Source of the DNA: Ignavibacteria bacterium | GTDB lineage: Bacteria; Bacteroidota; Ignavibacteria; Ignavibacteriales; Ignavibacteriaceae | Direction of reading: 5' to 3' | DNA length: 43,043 bases | Assembly (NCBI GenBank): GCA_021286645.1 | Contig: JAJTBZ010000047.1 | Span: forward strand, 1-43,043 | Shown here: positions 1 to 8,840 of the stretch, one piece after another | Numbering within the stretch: position 1 is the stretch's first letter | Layout of the letters: every line of letters begins with the position of its first letter | Translations under genes and position numbers: made by a program | The notes under the pieces: generated by a model | What the model saw: only the letters and a program-made list of their open reading frames with translations | Told to the model about the DNA's origin: nothing | The model's database searches: none

Positions 1-246
1 AAGAAATTGTTGGCTAAATTGCCATCCTTACCGCAAAGTTGTGTTGAATCAGCAAAGATTATCCAGAGCAAACGGCATTTATACGAGCACGAGAATATTT
101 TCCCGCCATCGGTTATTGATTATATGGCAAAAGTATTACGCGATGAAAACGATGATAAAATGAACGGCTGGCTGCAGGAATTACCCGCGGCAGACAGGTT
201 ACTGGAAATCCGGAAGATAATGCATAAAGATTTGCATAAGCATTAA
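1..246 (+). CDS. C-terminal part of an unrecognised protein (cut by window edge)
   Basis: The frame is open from the first base to a TAA at 244-246, giving about 81 residues. Only TTG codons (7, 10, 19) could start it near the edge and none has a convincing ribosome-binding site, so this is most likely the tail of a longer gene that begins before the window. The visible part is charged and probably helical, with no transmembrane segment and no motif I recognise. It converges on the leftward gene at 365-919, with a strong hairpin between them. Confidence 0.5.
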   Translation, partial: KKLLAKLPSLPQSCVESAKIIQSKRHLYEHENIFPPSVIDYMAKVLRDENDDKMNGWLQELPAADRLLEIRKIMHKDLHKH

Positions 247-317
247 TTGGAAACGCGCCGGATATAAGAAAATCCCCCATATTGCAGAGAAATCTGCCAC
301 ACAAGCCAGGTCAAATT

Positions 318-342
318 GGGGCATCCCTCCAGGGATCGCCCC
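318..342. repeat. Inverted repeat between convergent genes
   Basis: GGGGC plus ATCCCT (318-328) pairs with AGGGAT plus GCCCC (331-336, 338-342), separated by a 2-nt loop and one bulged C at 337. It lies between a rightward gene end (246) and a leftward gene end (365). Neither side has a long T-tract, so it could be a weak bidirectional terminator or a REP-like palindrome rather than a textbook intrinsic terminator. Confidence 0.55.
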
Positions 343-364
343 GTTTGTCTTGTCGAACTACTGT

Positions 365-919
365 CTATTTTTTATTTCTATAAGAATACTGCCTTTTTTT
401 GTAAAGTATCCACGCGAACGCGACGGAAAAGAAAATGAGCGCCATATCGGTAACGATCAATAGCGGCATTCCTTCCCGATTGTTCATACGGTGTTTTGTG
501 TACATAATAGCACTGAATAGTATGGCAGTAAGTATAAATGCAATGAGCATAAGAATAACAATAAAATCCGGAGTTCCCTGAATAGCCATGGTAAACTTTC
601 TTTTTAACGGTATTTCTTCGGCGGCCCGGGGCAGCTTCAGTACGACAGGTAACACGACCCACAGCACCAACAGACACCCGAAAACACCTGCAAAGAGCGA
701 AAGGGGCAGTCTGGGAAATAAATTGAATGCCAGTATTGCTCCAATCATAGCACATAATTCAAATAGATACACGTTCCTGATTTTTATACTCTCTTCACTG
801 CTGCGGACGTGGTACCCGCGACCCAACGGGAACAGAGGATAAAAATCAGTCTTACCATCTTCGGAAGTTACGAATAACAGATTCATTATTCCTGAAGATG
901 AATCACTGGATGTTTTCAT
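365..919 (-). CDS. Small multi-pass membrane protein, unknown function
   Basis: A 184-residue protein. Its first 45 or so residues are soluble-looking, followed by about four hydrophobic segments (roughly residues 50-70, 73-95, 115-140 and 152-172) and a basic tail, YKKRQYSYRNKK. An alternative ATG at 886 (residue 12) has AGGA just upstream and may be the true start. No catalytic motif or known domain is recognisable. It follows the DUF2520 gene after about 165 bp on the same strand, so it may be the last gene of that cluster or a separate unit. The function is unknown. Confidence 0.6.
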   Translation of the reverse strand: MKTSSDSSSGIMNLLFVTSEDGKTDFYPLFPLGRGYHVRSSEESIKIRNVYLFELCAMIGAILAFNLFPRLPLSLFAGVFGCLLVLWVVLPVVLKLPRAAEEIPLKRKFTMAIQGTPDFIVILMLIAFILTAILFSAIMYTKHRMNNREGMPLLIVTDMALIFFSVAFAWILYKKRQYSYRNKK

Positions 920-1084
920 GCTTGTACACGCATAGTATTAATTAATAACTATATGCAATTTACGCCAGTAAAAACATTCCTGCAATGATGTCAAGCAAGT
1001 GGCAGGCAGATGTGACGCAGGCCAAATGATACGTATATGGCTATACAATGAAGAAGTAAGGCGGGTAATAAAACGGGATAATGA

Positions 1085-1963
1085 CTAACCGCTTTTATGT
1101 AATACTTTGTGTATTTCGTTATACAGATCTTCTTTTTCCGGGGCTTTTTGCTTTGCTATTTCTATTAAGTGTTTAGATTGTGCCATATAGCTTTGTAAAA
1201 GCGCGGGCTGTAATTGTATAAGCGAGTTCACATGGTCAGAGATAACACCGGAAGAGCCCCGTTCCACGGGTCCGGAAAGTGCCCGGGTAATACCCGATTC
1301 GCGAGCGTGCTCGAGAGTAGCCTGGATAATAGGGTTGGCAAGCTGCCAGAAAGTAACGGCATCGATTTGCAGTGACTGAAAAATGGTTTCAGCTGCCTGA
1401 AGGTTGCCGATAAGAAAATTTGAAAGGAATACACCCATAACATGGTAGAGTGTTTTTAAATCACGGGAAATTTGAAATGGCTGAGTGCCTAACGTCAGGC
1501 ATAATTGCACTAGTTCACTGCCCAGTGTATCATCAGTGCATTCAATCGCGGCGCAACTGCCCGTAAGCGGCACACGATTAAGTGATGAAAACGTCTGCAT
1601 AAAATGAATTGATGCAGTAAGCGTTCCGGGTCGGGCAACCGGAGCCAGTATGGCCGAATTTAATGAACCCGAGAGATGGAGTACCGCCCGGTTGGGAGCC
1701 GGCGTAGTATTATTGGCAATATCTTCGGCTACCGCTCCGATTTGCTGGTCGGGAACCGCGATAATGATACAGTCTACATGTTCCGGTATAGATGATACGG
1801 TATCGGCAATTAAGGGTATGTTATACAGCGCGCCCGGTTTTTGTGCGGATGCAAGCCTTCTGCTGATAATGGTGGAGATTGTATACCCATTCTCAATGAG
1901 CGCGGGAATCAATGAATGGGCAATTTTACCTGCCCCGATAATACAAATATTTGATATCTTCAT
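1085..1963 (-). CDS. Rossmann-fold / DUF2520 oxidoreductase-like protein
   Basis: A 292-residue protein that starts with a nucleotide-binding beta-alpha-beta motif, IGAGKIAHSLIPAL (about residues 9-22), the GxGxxA/G signature of NAD(P)-binding folds. The middle part carries the IIAVPDQQI strand typical of dehydrogenase-like Rossmann domains. The second half (about 125-285) is helical and matches my recollection of DUF2520, which is related to the 6-phosphogluconate and ketopantoate reductase C-terminal domains. The substrate is unknown. Its ATG overlaps the stop of the MEMO gene by one base (TAATG), so the two are almost certainly translationally coupled and co-transcribed. Confidence 0.8.
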   Translation of the reverse strand: MKISNICIIGAGKIAHSLIPALIENGYTISTIISRRLASAQKPGALYNIPLIADTVSSIPEHVDCIIIAVPDQQIGAVAEDIANNTTPAPNRAVLHLSGSLNSAILAPVARPGTLTASIHFMQTFSSLNRVPLTGSCAAIECTDDTLGSELVQLCLTLGTQPFQISRDLKTLYHVMGVFLSNFLIGNLQAAETIFQSLQIDAVTFWQLANPIIQATLEHARESGITRALSGPVERGSSGVISDHVNSLIQLQPALLQSYMAQSKHLIEIAKQKAPEKEDLYNEIHKVLHKSG

Positions 1964-2781
1964 TAATAGAACGCCGCTGAAAGATAGCCGACAACTTCCG
2001 TTGTGTCGCCGGAAACGGCGCCGGAATCGGTTTGGTGTAATAAATTTGAGCGTGTTCTTCCGTTTTTAGCAAGAGCCTGCATGAGCGATACAATGAGTCC
2101 GCCGCCGCATGCTTCGCATTCACCCTTATTCAGGCTGGTTTGCAAACCCTGGTAATCGGTTTGTGCAATATAGTTGGCTACAACCTCATCCAAAGTTTCA
2201 GCAATACCACGGGGATAAAAATGCGACAGATCAGAGCTTGCCAAAATAATAGTATCAGTGCCGATATATGGCTGAATTGCCTCGGCGAGCAGGGAAATGT
2301 TTGCAGCGCTCTGTTCACCCATTACGATGGGAATAAATGAAAATTCCGGTAACAGTCTTTGAAGAAAAGGCAGTTGTACTTCAATGGAATGTTCAGCGCG
2401 ATGGCCATTTACTCCCGCGCGAATTTGCGGATAGCGCGATGTAATATCCTGGCGGATTTCTTTATGTACGGGTACTTTGCCGAGGGGGGTAACATACGAG
2501 TCGCCCTCATAAATACACATATCGGTAAAATATTCCCGGTGACTGGGCGCAATTATGAAAACGGTTTTAACGGGTTGTTCCTTCAGCAATGTAAAGGCAT
2601 GAGCAGCGGTTAAACCGGAATATACATACCCGGCATGAGGAACTACCATGCCCCGAACTGGTCCGGCGGGGGCAACTTGAACAGCAGCTTTATTCAGGTA
2701 GTAATCTATTTCATCAGTAAGTTCAGTAACCGGGCCAGAGTAAAAAAGGCCTGCAACTGCAGGTTGTCTATCTGATTTCAC
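1963..2781 (-). CDS. amrB: MEMO-family protein (AmmeMemoRadiSam system protein B)
   Basis: A 272-residue MEMO homologue, related to extradiol dioxygenases. VPHAGYVYSG gives His49 and APSH gives His81, and ECEACGGG gives Cys225; these correspond to the metal-site residues His49, His81 and Cys244 of human MEMO1. EHSIEVQLPFLQ and SSDLSHF are further family signatures. It starts with GTG at 2781, inside the end of the AMMECR1 gene (14-bp overlap), with AGGTGA at the junction. In prokaryotes MEMO is commonly linked or fused to AMMECR1 and a radical SAM protein, in a system of unknown function. MEMO and AMMECR1 are adjacent here. Confidence 0.92.
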   Translation of the reverse strand: MKSDRQPAVAGLFYSGPVTELTDEIDYYLNKAAVQVAPAGPVRGMVVPHAGYVYSGLTAAHAFTLLKEQPVKTVFIIAPSHREYFTDMCIYEGDSYVTPLGKVPVHKEIRQDITSRYPQIRAGVNGHRAEHSIEVQLPFLQRLLPEFSFIPIVMGEQSAANISLLAEAIQPYIGTDTIILASSDLSHFYPRGIAETLDEVVANYIAQTDYQGLQTSLNKGECEACGGGLIVSLMQALAKNGRTRSNLLHQTDSGAVSGDTTEVVGYLSAAFY

Positions 2782-3346
2782 CTGTTAAATTCCTGTGTAC
2801 TTGTTCACCAAAAACTTCGGCGGTAAAAGCCTTAATCCGTAAAGGTCGTTTCATCCATTCATTGGAAGGTAAACCGGCCTTCTGGCAAAGCGCGCTGATA
2901 AACTGGTTGGCGCTCATATTGTATTCAATTGCAACCTGGGGTAACAGAACACCTGAGCCGAGGTCATCTTCAAGTATAAGGCCATGCCTGCCTATTTCAA
3001 TTTCTTCAAATTTGCCAATGTATTCTGGTTGAGAAAGCACGGAAATTTCAATTAAGATACGGGGCAATTCCATCTCGTCTACCGGTGGAAAACGATGATC
3101 TTCCACGGCAGCAAGTTTAGCAGCCTCGCAGACTGTTTCAAAAAGAGGTTCGTCGGATTCTATATATCCTATACAACCGCGTAACTCACCATCTTTTTTC
3201 AAAGTAACAAATGCACCACCCGGATTGAGCAGATTCGGGTAATGCCGGTAGTTTACCATTGGGACAGGGATATCGGAAAATAATGTCATAATCGATTCCC
3301 TTGCACACAGTAGTAAAACACCGCGTTCCTGGGGACTTAGAGCCAT
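2768..3346 (-). CDS. amrA: AMMECR1-domain protein (AmmeMemoRadiSam system protein A)
   Basis: A 192-residue protein covering the whole AMMECR1 domain. The invariant LRGCIG motif (about residues 55-60) is present, followed by the conserved VEDHRFPPV and the ISVLSQPE stretch. The biochemical role is not established in any organism; structural work suggests a nucleic-acid or modifying enzyme fold, but that remains unproven. The ATG at 3346 is preceded by GGAAGG. It overlaps the MEMO gene by 14 bp and lies 13 bp downstream of a DUF4905-like gene, so it sits in the middle of a compact leftward cluster. Confidence 0.92.
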   Translation of the reverse strand: MALSPQERGVLLLCARESIMTLFSDIPVPMVNYRHYPNLLNPGGAFVTLKKDGELRGCIGYIESDEPLFETVCEAAKLAAVEDHRFPPVDEMELPRILIEISVLSQPEYIGKFEEIEIGRHGLILEDDLGSGVLLPQVAIEYNMSANQFISALCQKAGLPSNEWMKRPLRIKAFTAEVFGEQVHRNLTGEIR

Positions 3347-3359
3347 AAATAACCTTCCC

Positions 3360-4175
3360 TTATATAACGAGCTTGTAAATGGTTACCTGGTTTTTGTTTA
3401 ATAACGTAATCAGGTACTGCTTATAAATAAAAAATGAATCAAAAGTGAATCGCTCCAGCCCTTTGCTAAGGGTGGATTCAAACACTACCTTATCCCGGCG
3501 TGTATCGAGTCCATACATAATATGATCGTACAAGCCTTTGGGGGTTCGGCGGTGCAAGGTACAAAAGAAGATATCAGACATTTGAATAGCTTCAAGGTTA
3601 CCTTCCGCCGCGGTAAGGAGCGGTGCAAGCAGCGAGTCAATTTTATTATCCGTTCCGGAGTGGTACACTTCCGGGAAGCGGTAATTGCTAAAGTCTCTGG
3701 CAGCCATAGCCTGTTCTTTTAGCTCGTTTATGAGAGCAGCATTCATTCCTAATTCAGATATAACAGCGCCGGTACCGGCATCGAGCACGTAAAAGGAAGC
3801 CCCTTCAAATTCCTGCCGGTACGCGTAAACATTACCGTTATACAGGAAGCCATAAACAAGCTCACGGTTTTCCCATAGAATGCGTTCTTCGCTTACCGAG
3901 TAAGCAATAATATCGCAATGCCATGGCATATCAGGTTTTACATATCTGTGAAAATATATGGTATCGGAATCGAATTCTTCGATACCGATCCAGAAAGATT
4001 CAGATAATTGTACATTCTTCATTAACCTGTTACCGGTTTTCAGGTCGTAACATTGGAAATACGTTTGCGAGCGTTCGGTATCCCTTTCCTCAATAAGAAG
4101 AAAGTCGGCCGGGTTAATTAATAACCGCCATACAGTTCTGCTGGAAGAATGGGAGAAATATTTCGTTACGCTCAT
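3360..4175 (-). CDS. DUF4905-like protein, probable beta-propeller fold
   Basis: About 271 residues from the ATG at 4175; the frame can be extended to a TTG at 4193, but ATG gives a more natural N-terminus (MSVTKYFSHSSS). There is no signal peptide or membrane span. Repeating pattern elements such as YDLKTGNRL, YSVSEERILWENR, YVLDAGTGAVISE and YGLDTRRDKVVFES look like blades of a PQQ/WD-like propeller. Length and pattern agree with what I recall of DUF4905, found mainly in Bacteroidota and Ignavibacteria, but the assignment is from memory. It sits 13 bp before AMMECR1. Function unknown. Confidence 0.7.
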   Translation of the reverse strand: MSVTKYFSHSSSRTVWRLLINPADFLLIEERDTERSQTYFQCYDLKTGNRLMKNVQLSESFWIGIEEFDSDTIYFHRYVKPDMPWHCDIIAYSVSEERILWENRELVYGFLYNGNVYAYRQEFEGASFYVLDAGTGAVISELGMNAALINELKEQAMAARDFSNYRFPEVYHSGTDNKIDSLLAPLLTAAEGNLEAIQMSDIFFCTLHRRTPKGLYDHIMYGLDTRRDKVVFESTLSKGLERFTFDSFFIYKQYLITLLNKNQVTIYKLVI

Positions 4176-4320
4176 AGTTAATTTTTTTTCCAATAACAGG
4201 AAATGCCAAATGCAAATTACGAACTATTTTACAAAAAAGTAACCGGAAAAAGTAATCCTTCACTTTTAAGTCCGTGTAATTAATAAGGCAATTGGCAAAA
4301 TCTAATTTAAATGCTACATG

Positions 4321-5037
4321 CTACATGCACATTTTCTTCCAAAGTTTTGTTGGCAGAAACAATAAACTGCCGCCATCGAACAGCGGGGAATTTGCCAGGT
4401 TAATTACATGCCGCCCCTTGCCGGCAAGAAACTGACGCACCGTTTCGCCGCATGAATATTGGCTCAGGCTGCCCATAATATAAATTGCATTATCAAAAAT
4501 GCCGGTACAGCCTCCGAAAAAACCCGACTTCATTCCGGGTAGTTCAATATCAGAACTATTCACGAGCAGGCTCTCTTTGCCGGCAGCTTCCAACTGTTTA
4601 TGTATCCCTTCATCGGAAGTGATAAAAGCATTATCGGTGATGGGCAACACACTGCACCGGGTATATCCCTGGTTTACATGAATAAATTCTTTTTCATGGC
4701 AGGTTTTAGCCAGAACCGTATCGGTAATTTCCCGGTGGTGGATAAATACTGCACCGGTCGCCACACCATTGTAATATGCAGAGGCCGGGTATAAATTCCC
4801 GACGGGCTTTTCTCCTTTAATTAATTGAATACCGGATTTCCTAAGCCGCTGTATATATTTTTCGGGTGTATTGGGTGCGTAAACAAGATAATTATCAACT
4901 TTACAGAAAAATACGTCCGGATGGTTTGAAATCTCCGGGTACGTAATACCGTTGGTTTCGAACGGAATAATATCGGCATACATACCAAGTGCCCCGAGTA
5001 CTGCTGAAGGGGCTGCCGCGTTAACAATACATAACAT
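4321..5037 (-). CDS. DUF6873-like protein (possible guanidine-modifying-enzyme fold)
   Basis: A 238-residue soluble protein. Recognisable segments are GYTRCSVLPITDNAFITSD (about 131-149), the GMKSGFFGGCTG turn (about 176-187) and SPLFDGGSLLFLP near the C-terminus. These resemble the family now called DUF6873, which is predicted to adopt the fold of arginine deiminase-type enzymes. The Cys that deiminases carry near the C-terminus is not evident here (GGSLL instead), so catalysis is unproven. The start overlaps the upstream radical SAM gene by 17 bp, implying coupling. Confidence in the gene is high; in the family it is moderate. Confidence 0.7.
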   Translation of the reverse strand: MLCIVNAAAPSAVLGALGMYADIIPFETNGITYPEISNHPDVFFCKVDNYLVYAPNTPEKYIQRLRKSGIQLIKGEKPVGNLYPASAYYNGVATGAVFIHHREITDTVLAKTCHEKEFIHVNQGYTRCSVLPITDNAFITSDEGIHKQLEAAGKESLLVNSSDIELPGMKSGFFGGCTGIFDNAIYIMGSLSQYSCGETVRQFLAGKGRHVINLANSPLFDGGSLLFLPTKLWKKMCM

Positions 5038-6031
5038 GAAAAGACCTGCCTTGTACTAATGGATCTGAAATAAATGAAATCGATTTACCACGCGATGCCA
5101 GCGCGATCTTATTTGCTGCCTTATAACCTACAGCATAATTAAACTCCTCCGGAGCCACCCGGATGCTGATTGCAGAATTCGGTTGTGCCTGTACCTGCTT
5201 TACCAGCAATTCCTGCCATATAGCCGTAAGAACCAGTTCACGGAACGATACATGGTACGGCCCGGCAATTAACTCGTTACCGGTAATAAATCCCTCGGAA
5301 GGGTGAAGGCCGAGTTTAATAACAGTAACACCAAATTTTTCGAACAGTAAATAGATGTTTTTTGACCAATTAACAGCATCGTCGATCGATAGAGGCGAGT
5401 AGCTGCCTTTTTCGTACAGAGCCGCTAAGCTGGTACCCCGAATAACAAGCGCGGGGTAAATTCTGGTATTCGAAGCGCCCAGGTTAATTATGCCCTGTGC
5501 GGTTGCCGCTGATTTTTCAAAACTATCACCGGGCAGGCCGAGCATCATTTGTAAGCCAAGTTCGATACCTGCAGAAAGAATCAATTCTGAAGCGCGGGCT
5601 ACATCTTCTGCGGTATGCCCCCGGCCGGTTTGACGCAGCACTCCATTATCAAGAGACTGGGCGCCAAGTTCAACGGTTGTAACATGGTATCGTTGCAGTA
5701 ATTGTATTACCGCGGGTGATATATAGTCGGGACGCGTTGAGAGGCGGATACCCTGAACCGCGCCGCTTTCAACATAACGAGCGGCAATTTTTAAATAGCT
5801 TTCCTGAACATCAACAGGAATACCGGTGAAATTTCCACCGAAGAACCCAATATGTTTAACCGCGTCGGCATGCCGAAAAGTTGCAAGGTGCGATGAAATT
5901 ATTTCGTGTATTGCCTCGGGGGCAGGGGCTTCCTGCTTCCCGGTAATTTTTTGTTGATTGCAAAAAATACATTGGAACGGGCACGCGAGTTCCGGAACGA
6001 ATATGGGTATGGTATAATGTTTTTTCTTCAT
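5021..6031 (-). CDS. Elp3-like radical SAM protein (COG1243-type, no acetyltransferase domain)
   Basis: A 336-residue radical SAM enzyme. The [4Fe-4S]/SAM motif is CPFQCIFC (CxxxCxxC, about residues 17-24), followed by FFGGNFTG (the GGE-like SAM contact) and ELGAQSLDNGVLRQTGRGH (about 121-139), which is typical of Elp3/HemN-like enzymes that follow a substrate over several turns. It ends without the GNAT domain of true Elp3. The family is widespread in anaerobes and its substrate is unknown. It is the first gene of the leftward cluster, preceded by about 560 bp of non-coding DNA. It is not of the PflA-like family that normally accompanies AMMECR1/MEMO. Confidence 0.85.
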   Translation of the reverse strand: MKKKHYTIPIFVPELACPFQCIFCNQQKITGKQEAPAPEAIHEIISSHLATFRHADAVKHIGFFGGNFTGIPVDVQESYLKIAARYVESGAVQGIRLSTRPDYISPAVIQLLQRYHVTTVELGAQSLDNGVLRQTGRGHTAEDVARASELILSAGIELGLQMMLGLPGDSFEKSAATAQGIINLGASNTRIYPALVIRGTSLAALYEKGSYSPLSIDDAVNWSKNIYLLFEKFGVTVIKLGLHPSEGFITGNELIAGPYHVSFRELVLTAIWQELLVKQVQAQPNSAISIRVAPEEFNYAVGYKAANKIALASRGKSISFISDPLVQGRSFHVMYC

Positions 6032-6596
6032 ATCGGAATATAGGTTAATTTCAGATTTATCGTCAACGAGAAAACAGCGAGTATTATGTAGGAATGAATA
6101 CCACGAGCGAAGGAAAACGCGGGGCGAATCGTCAAATACATGAATATTATATGCCTGAAGAAATGATTCAATCGAAAACTGTTATTCGCGCGGGAATGAT
6201 ATTTCGTATTTATTTAGTAAATTATACATGAATCTGTCTGGAATATCTGGTTATCAATCGTGCCGCGGAGTTCCCGAGTAAAAATACAGGACGTAAAAAC
6301 AGCATGAATATGCGGGTTGATTTTTTCCCGGGCGTAGTTGATTTTATTAACACGGAATTCACGAAAATCGAGCAATGGCCGACTCTCCAAAATTATTGAT
6401 TCTGAACGGGCATAAACGTTTAGAAAAACTCAATGCTTCTGTTTCGTGTGGCGGATTATGATTCATATATACAATAACCTGATGGGGCGGGAACGGTTTC
6501 TATGTACCCGTGTTTTTCTATTGGATCAGGGTTAAGGGAATGAAATGTACCGTGAGTTTTTGCATTACAGTGTTTGTTGAATAAAATTAAAATTGT
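6032..6596. other. Intergenic region between divergent units
   Basis: This 565-bp stretch lies between the leftward radical SAM gene and the rightward TonB receptor gene and should hold both promoters. I see no convincing coding frame, RNA gene or operator. A weak sigma-70-like arrangement (TTGCAT, 16 nt, TAAAAT) lies immediately before the receptor ATG, too close to be a confident call. The receptor has no Shine-Dalgarno sequence, only an A-rich leader. Confidence 0.4.
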
Positions 6597-8840
6597 ATGA
6601 AGATAGTATATAGTACTACGTTGGCATTTTTGTGGGGAATGTTTTTCCTGCTCGTGCTGCCAGGCGGGGCAGTACATGCCCAGAGCCTGGGAAATCTCAA
6701 TGGAATTGTCCGTGATTCTGTTTCCGGTGAAGCAATAGCGTTTGCGACCGTGTATATTCCCGATCTGAAAAGAGGGGCAACAACCAACGACCATGGTTTT
6801 TTTGTTATAAATGGTATTCCTGCCGGAAAAGAATATTCAGTACGTGTTGCCTGTGTTGGTTATATAACAAGAATGCACAAAGCAAAAATTACCGCGAACG
6901 CCGATACAAAAGTTGTATTCCGACTTGTTTCAACGGTAATAATGATGCCGAAAATTGAAAAGATTGGTGAAAAACAACAAGAGAAAAATTCAACCGATCT
7001 TGGCTTGCAGCGTGTAAGCATTAAGGAAATGGAGATGCTGCCTAAGGGTGTGGAGATGGATGTGTTCCGCTCTTTGCGTACAATACCCGGAGTGCAGTCT
7101 ACCGGTGATGCTTCGGCCAAGTATTATGTGCGCGGTGGTGCAAGCAACCAGAACCTGGTATTGCTCGATGGCGTAACAATTTACAATCCTTTCCATGCTT
7201 TGGGTATGGCCAGTGTAATAGACCCCGAATTAATAAATTCAATAGAATTTTACAAGAGCGGTTTCCCTACCGAGTATTCAAGCCGCTTATCCTCTATCCT
7301 GAATATTGTTTCGAAAAAAGGGAACGCGAATAACTTTTCCGGAAAGGCAGCAGCCAGTTTTCTTTCTACCAAAGGATTGCTCGAAGGGCCGTTACCGTTT
7401 GGTTCCTTTATCATGACAGGCAGAAAGAGTACTTCATCGCAAATAAGTAATAAGTTTTTCGGAAAAAATATTCCATTCGATTTCTACGATTACTTCTTTA
7501 GGGTAAATTACGATAATCAGAACGACGTTGATATTCCCCGTTTTTCTATTAGTGGTTTCTTCAGTAATGATAAGTTGATTAATAATGATCCGTATATCGC
7601 CGATTTTAACTGGGCGAATAATATGATCAACTTTACCTATCATCAATTATTCATGGGTTCATTCATTGAAGTTGGCGTTTCTTCCAGTAATACTACGGGC
7701 GAAGTTAAACCGAATTTATCTTCTGCTAAACCAAAAAGTAACAGCCTGAATGATCTGAGTATAAAGGTTGATATGACACGAATTTATTCTAATAAGAATG
7801 AAATTCGTGGCGGATTATTATTTCAGACAATAAAAAATGATCTGTACTTCACCATGCCCAAAGGAATTGTATCGACAAATACGGTAAATGCAGGGTTTAC
7901 CGGAGGCTATCTGAAGTTTAAGCTTATGCAATTTGAAGATCTGGGAATTGATCTGGGCAGCCGTTTTAATCTGGCCGGGTTAAATACAAATGGCGGAATG
8001 ACACTGGAACCGCGTATCAGTGTAACATACCGGCCTCATCCTCTGGTAGGCCTGAAAGCCGCTTATGGTGAATATCAGCAGGAAATGACTACAACTGCAG
8101 ATGAAAACGAAGTGGTTTCGTTGTTTGAACCCTGGGTTATTATTCCTGAATATATGAAACCTTCGCGTGCAAAGCATTATACCGGTGGTGTTGAGCTGAA
8201 TGCAACTGAGGAACTTACGTTAACTGGCGAGATATATTTAATTAATCAGGAGAACGTTCCGTCTTTGAACTTTAATAAACTGCTGGCTTCCGATCCCGAT
8301 TTTCTACCAGCCACGCAGGAGTCGTATGGCCTGGAAGGGTCAGTTAAATATCAGGCTGAAACGTATCTGGTAAGTGTGGGGTACTCGCTTTCATACGCGT
8401 ATAAAGTTGTAGAGGGCTGGCGGTCATATCCACGATATGATTCGCGGAATAATCTGAATATCTCAATAGAGAAAAATTTTGGCGATGGTTGGACTGCAAG
8501 TGTTATGTGGCTCTATAATTCGGGTTCACCATTTACACAAATGGTAGGATTTTATGATAAAATGGACGTGCAGAATTTATTCCAGTTATGGGTACCGTAT
8601 GAGGCAGCAAGTTCGTATGGCTACTTTATTGACAGGAATCTCGGAAGGCTTCCCGATTATCATCGAATGGATGTGAACGTGTCGAAGAAATTCGATTTTG
8701 GATTCGCCCGCTTCCTGATAGATTTTAATATCTTGAACGTGTACAACAGGAAGAACCTGTTCTATTTTGAACGGCAAACCGGCAAACGTGTTAATATGTT
8801 GCCGATATTACCAACAGTTTCGTTGAAAGCTGAGTTTTGA
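6597..8840 (+). CDS. TonB-dependent outer-membrane receptor with carboxypeptidase-like N-terminal domain
   Basis: A 747-residue protein. A signal peptide (about 1-29, ending AVHAQ) is followed by a CarboxypepD_reg-like domain (about 33-115, GIVRDSVSGEAIAFATVYIP), a plug domain (about 140-240, with RTIPGVQSTGDASAKYYVRGG and VLLDGVTIYNP) and a beta-barrel ending in Phe (SLKAEF), as expected for an outer-membrane protein. It is short for the family, like receptors that travel with DUF4249 lipoproteins rather than SusCD pairs. The ligand is unknown. Its TGA overlaps the TTG start of the next gene (TTGA), so the two are coupled. Confidence 0.92.
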   Translation: MKIVYSTTLAFLWGMFFLLVLPGGAVHAQSLGNLNGIVRDSVSGEAIAFATVYIPDLKRGATTNDHGFFVINGIPAGKEYSVRVACVGYITRMHKAKITANADTKVVFRLVSTVIMMPKIEKIGEKQQEKNSTDLGLQRVSIKEMEMLPKGVEMDVFRSLRTIPGVQSTGDASAKYYVRGGASNQNLVLLDGVTIYNPFHALGMASVIDPELINSIEFYKSGFPTEYSSRLSSILNIVSKKGNANNFSGKAAASFLSTKGLLEGPLPFGSFIMTGRKSTSSQISNKFFGKNIPFDFYDYFFRVNYDNQNDVDIPRFSISGFFSNDKLINNDPYIADFNWANNMINFTYHQLFMGSFIEVGVSSSNTTGEVKPNLSSAKPKSNSLNDLSIKVDMTRIYSNKNEIRGGLLFQTIKNDLYFTMPKGIVSTNTVNAGFTGGYLKFKLMQFEDLGIDLGSRFNLAGLNTNGGMTLEPRISVTYRPHPLVGLKAAYGEYQQEMTTTADENEVVSLFEPWVIIPEYMKPSRAKHYTGGVELNATEELTLTGEIYLINQENVPSLNFNKLLASDPDFLPATQESYGLEGSVKYQAETYLVSVGYSLSYAYKVVEGWRSYPRYDSRNNLNISIEKNFGDGWTASVMWLYNSGSPFTQMVGFYDKMDVQNLFQLWVPYEAASSYGYFIDRNLGRLPDYHRMDVNVSKKFDFGFARFLIDFNILNVYNRKNLFYFERQTGKRVNMLPILPTVSLKAEF

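Noticed and set aside
5021-6031. Classic AmmeMemoRadiSam radical SAM enzyme
   Set aside because: The IPIFVPELACPFQCIFCNQ start and GRGHTAED segment place it in the Elp3-like COG1243 group, not the PflA-like group normally paired with AMMECR1/MEMO.
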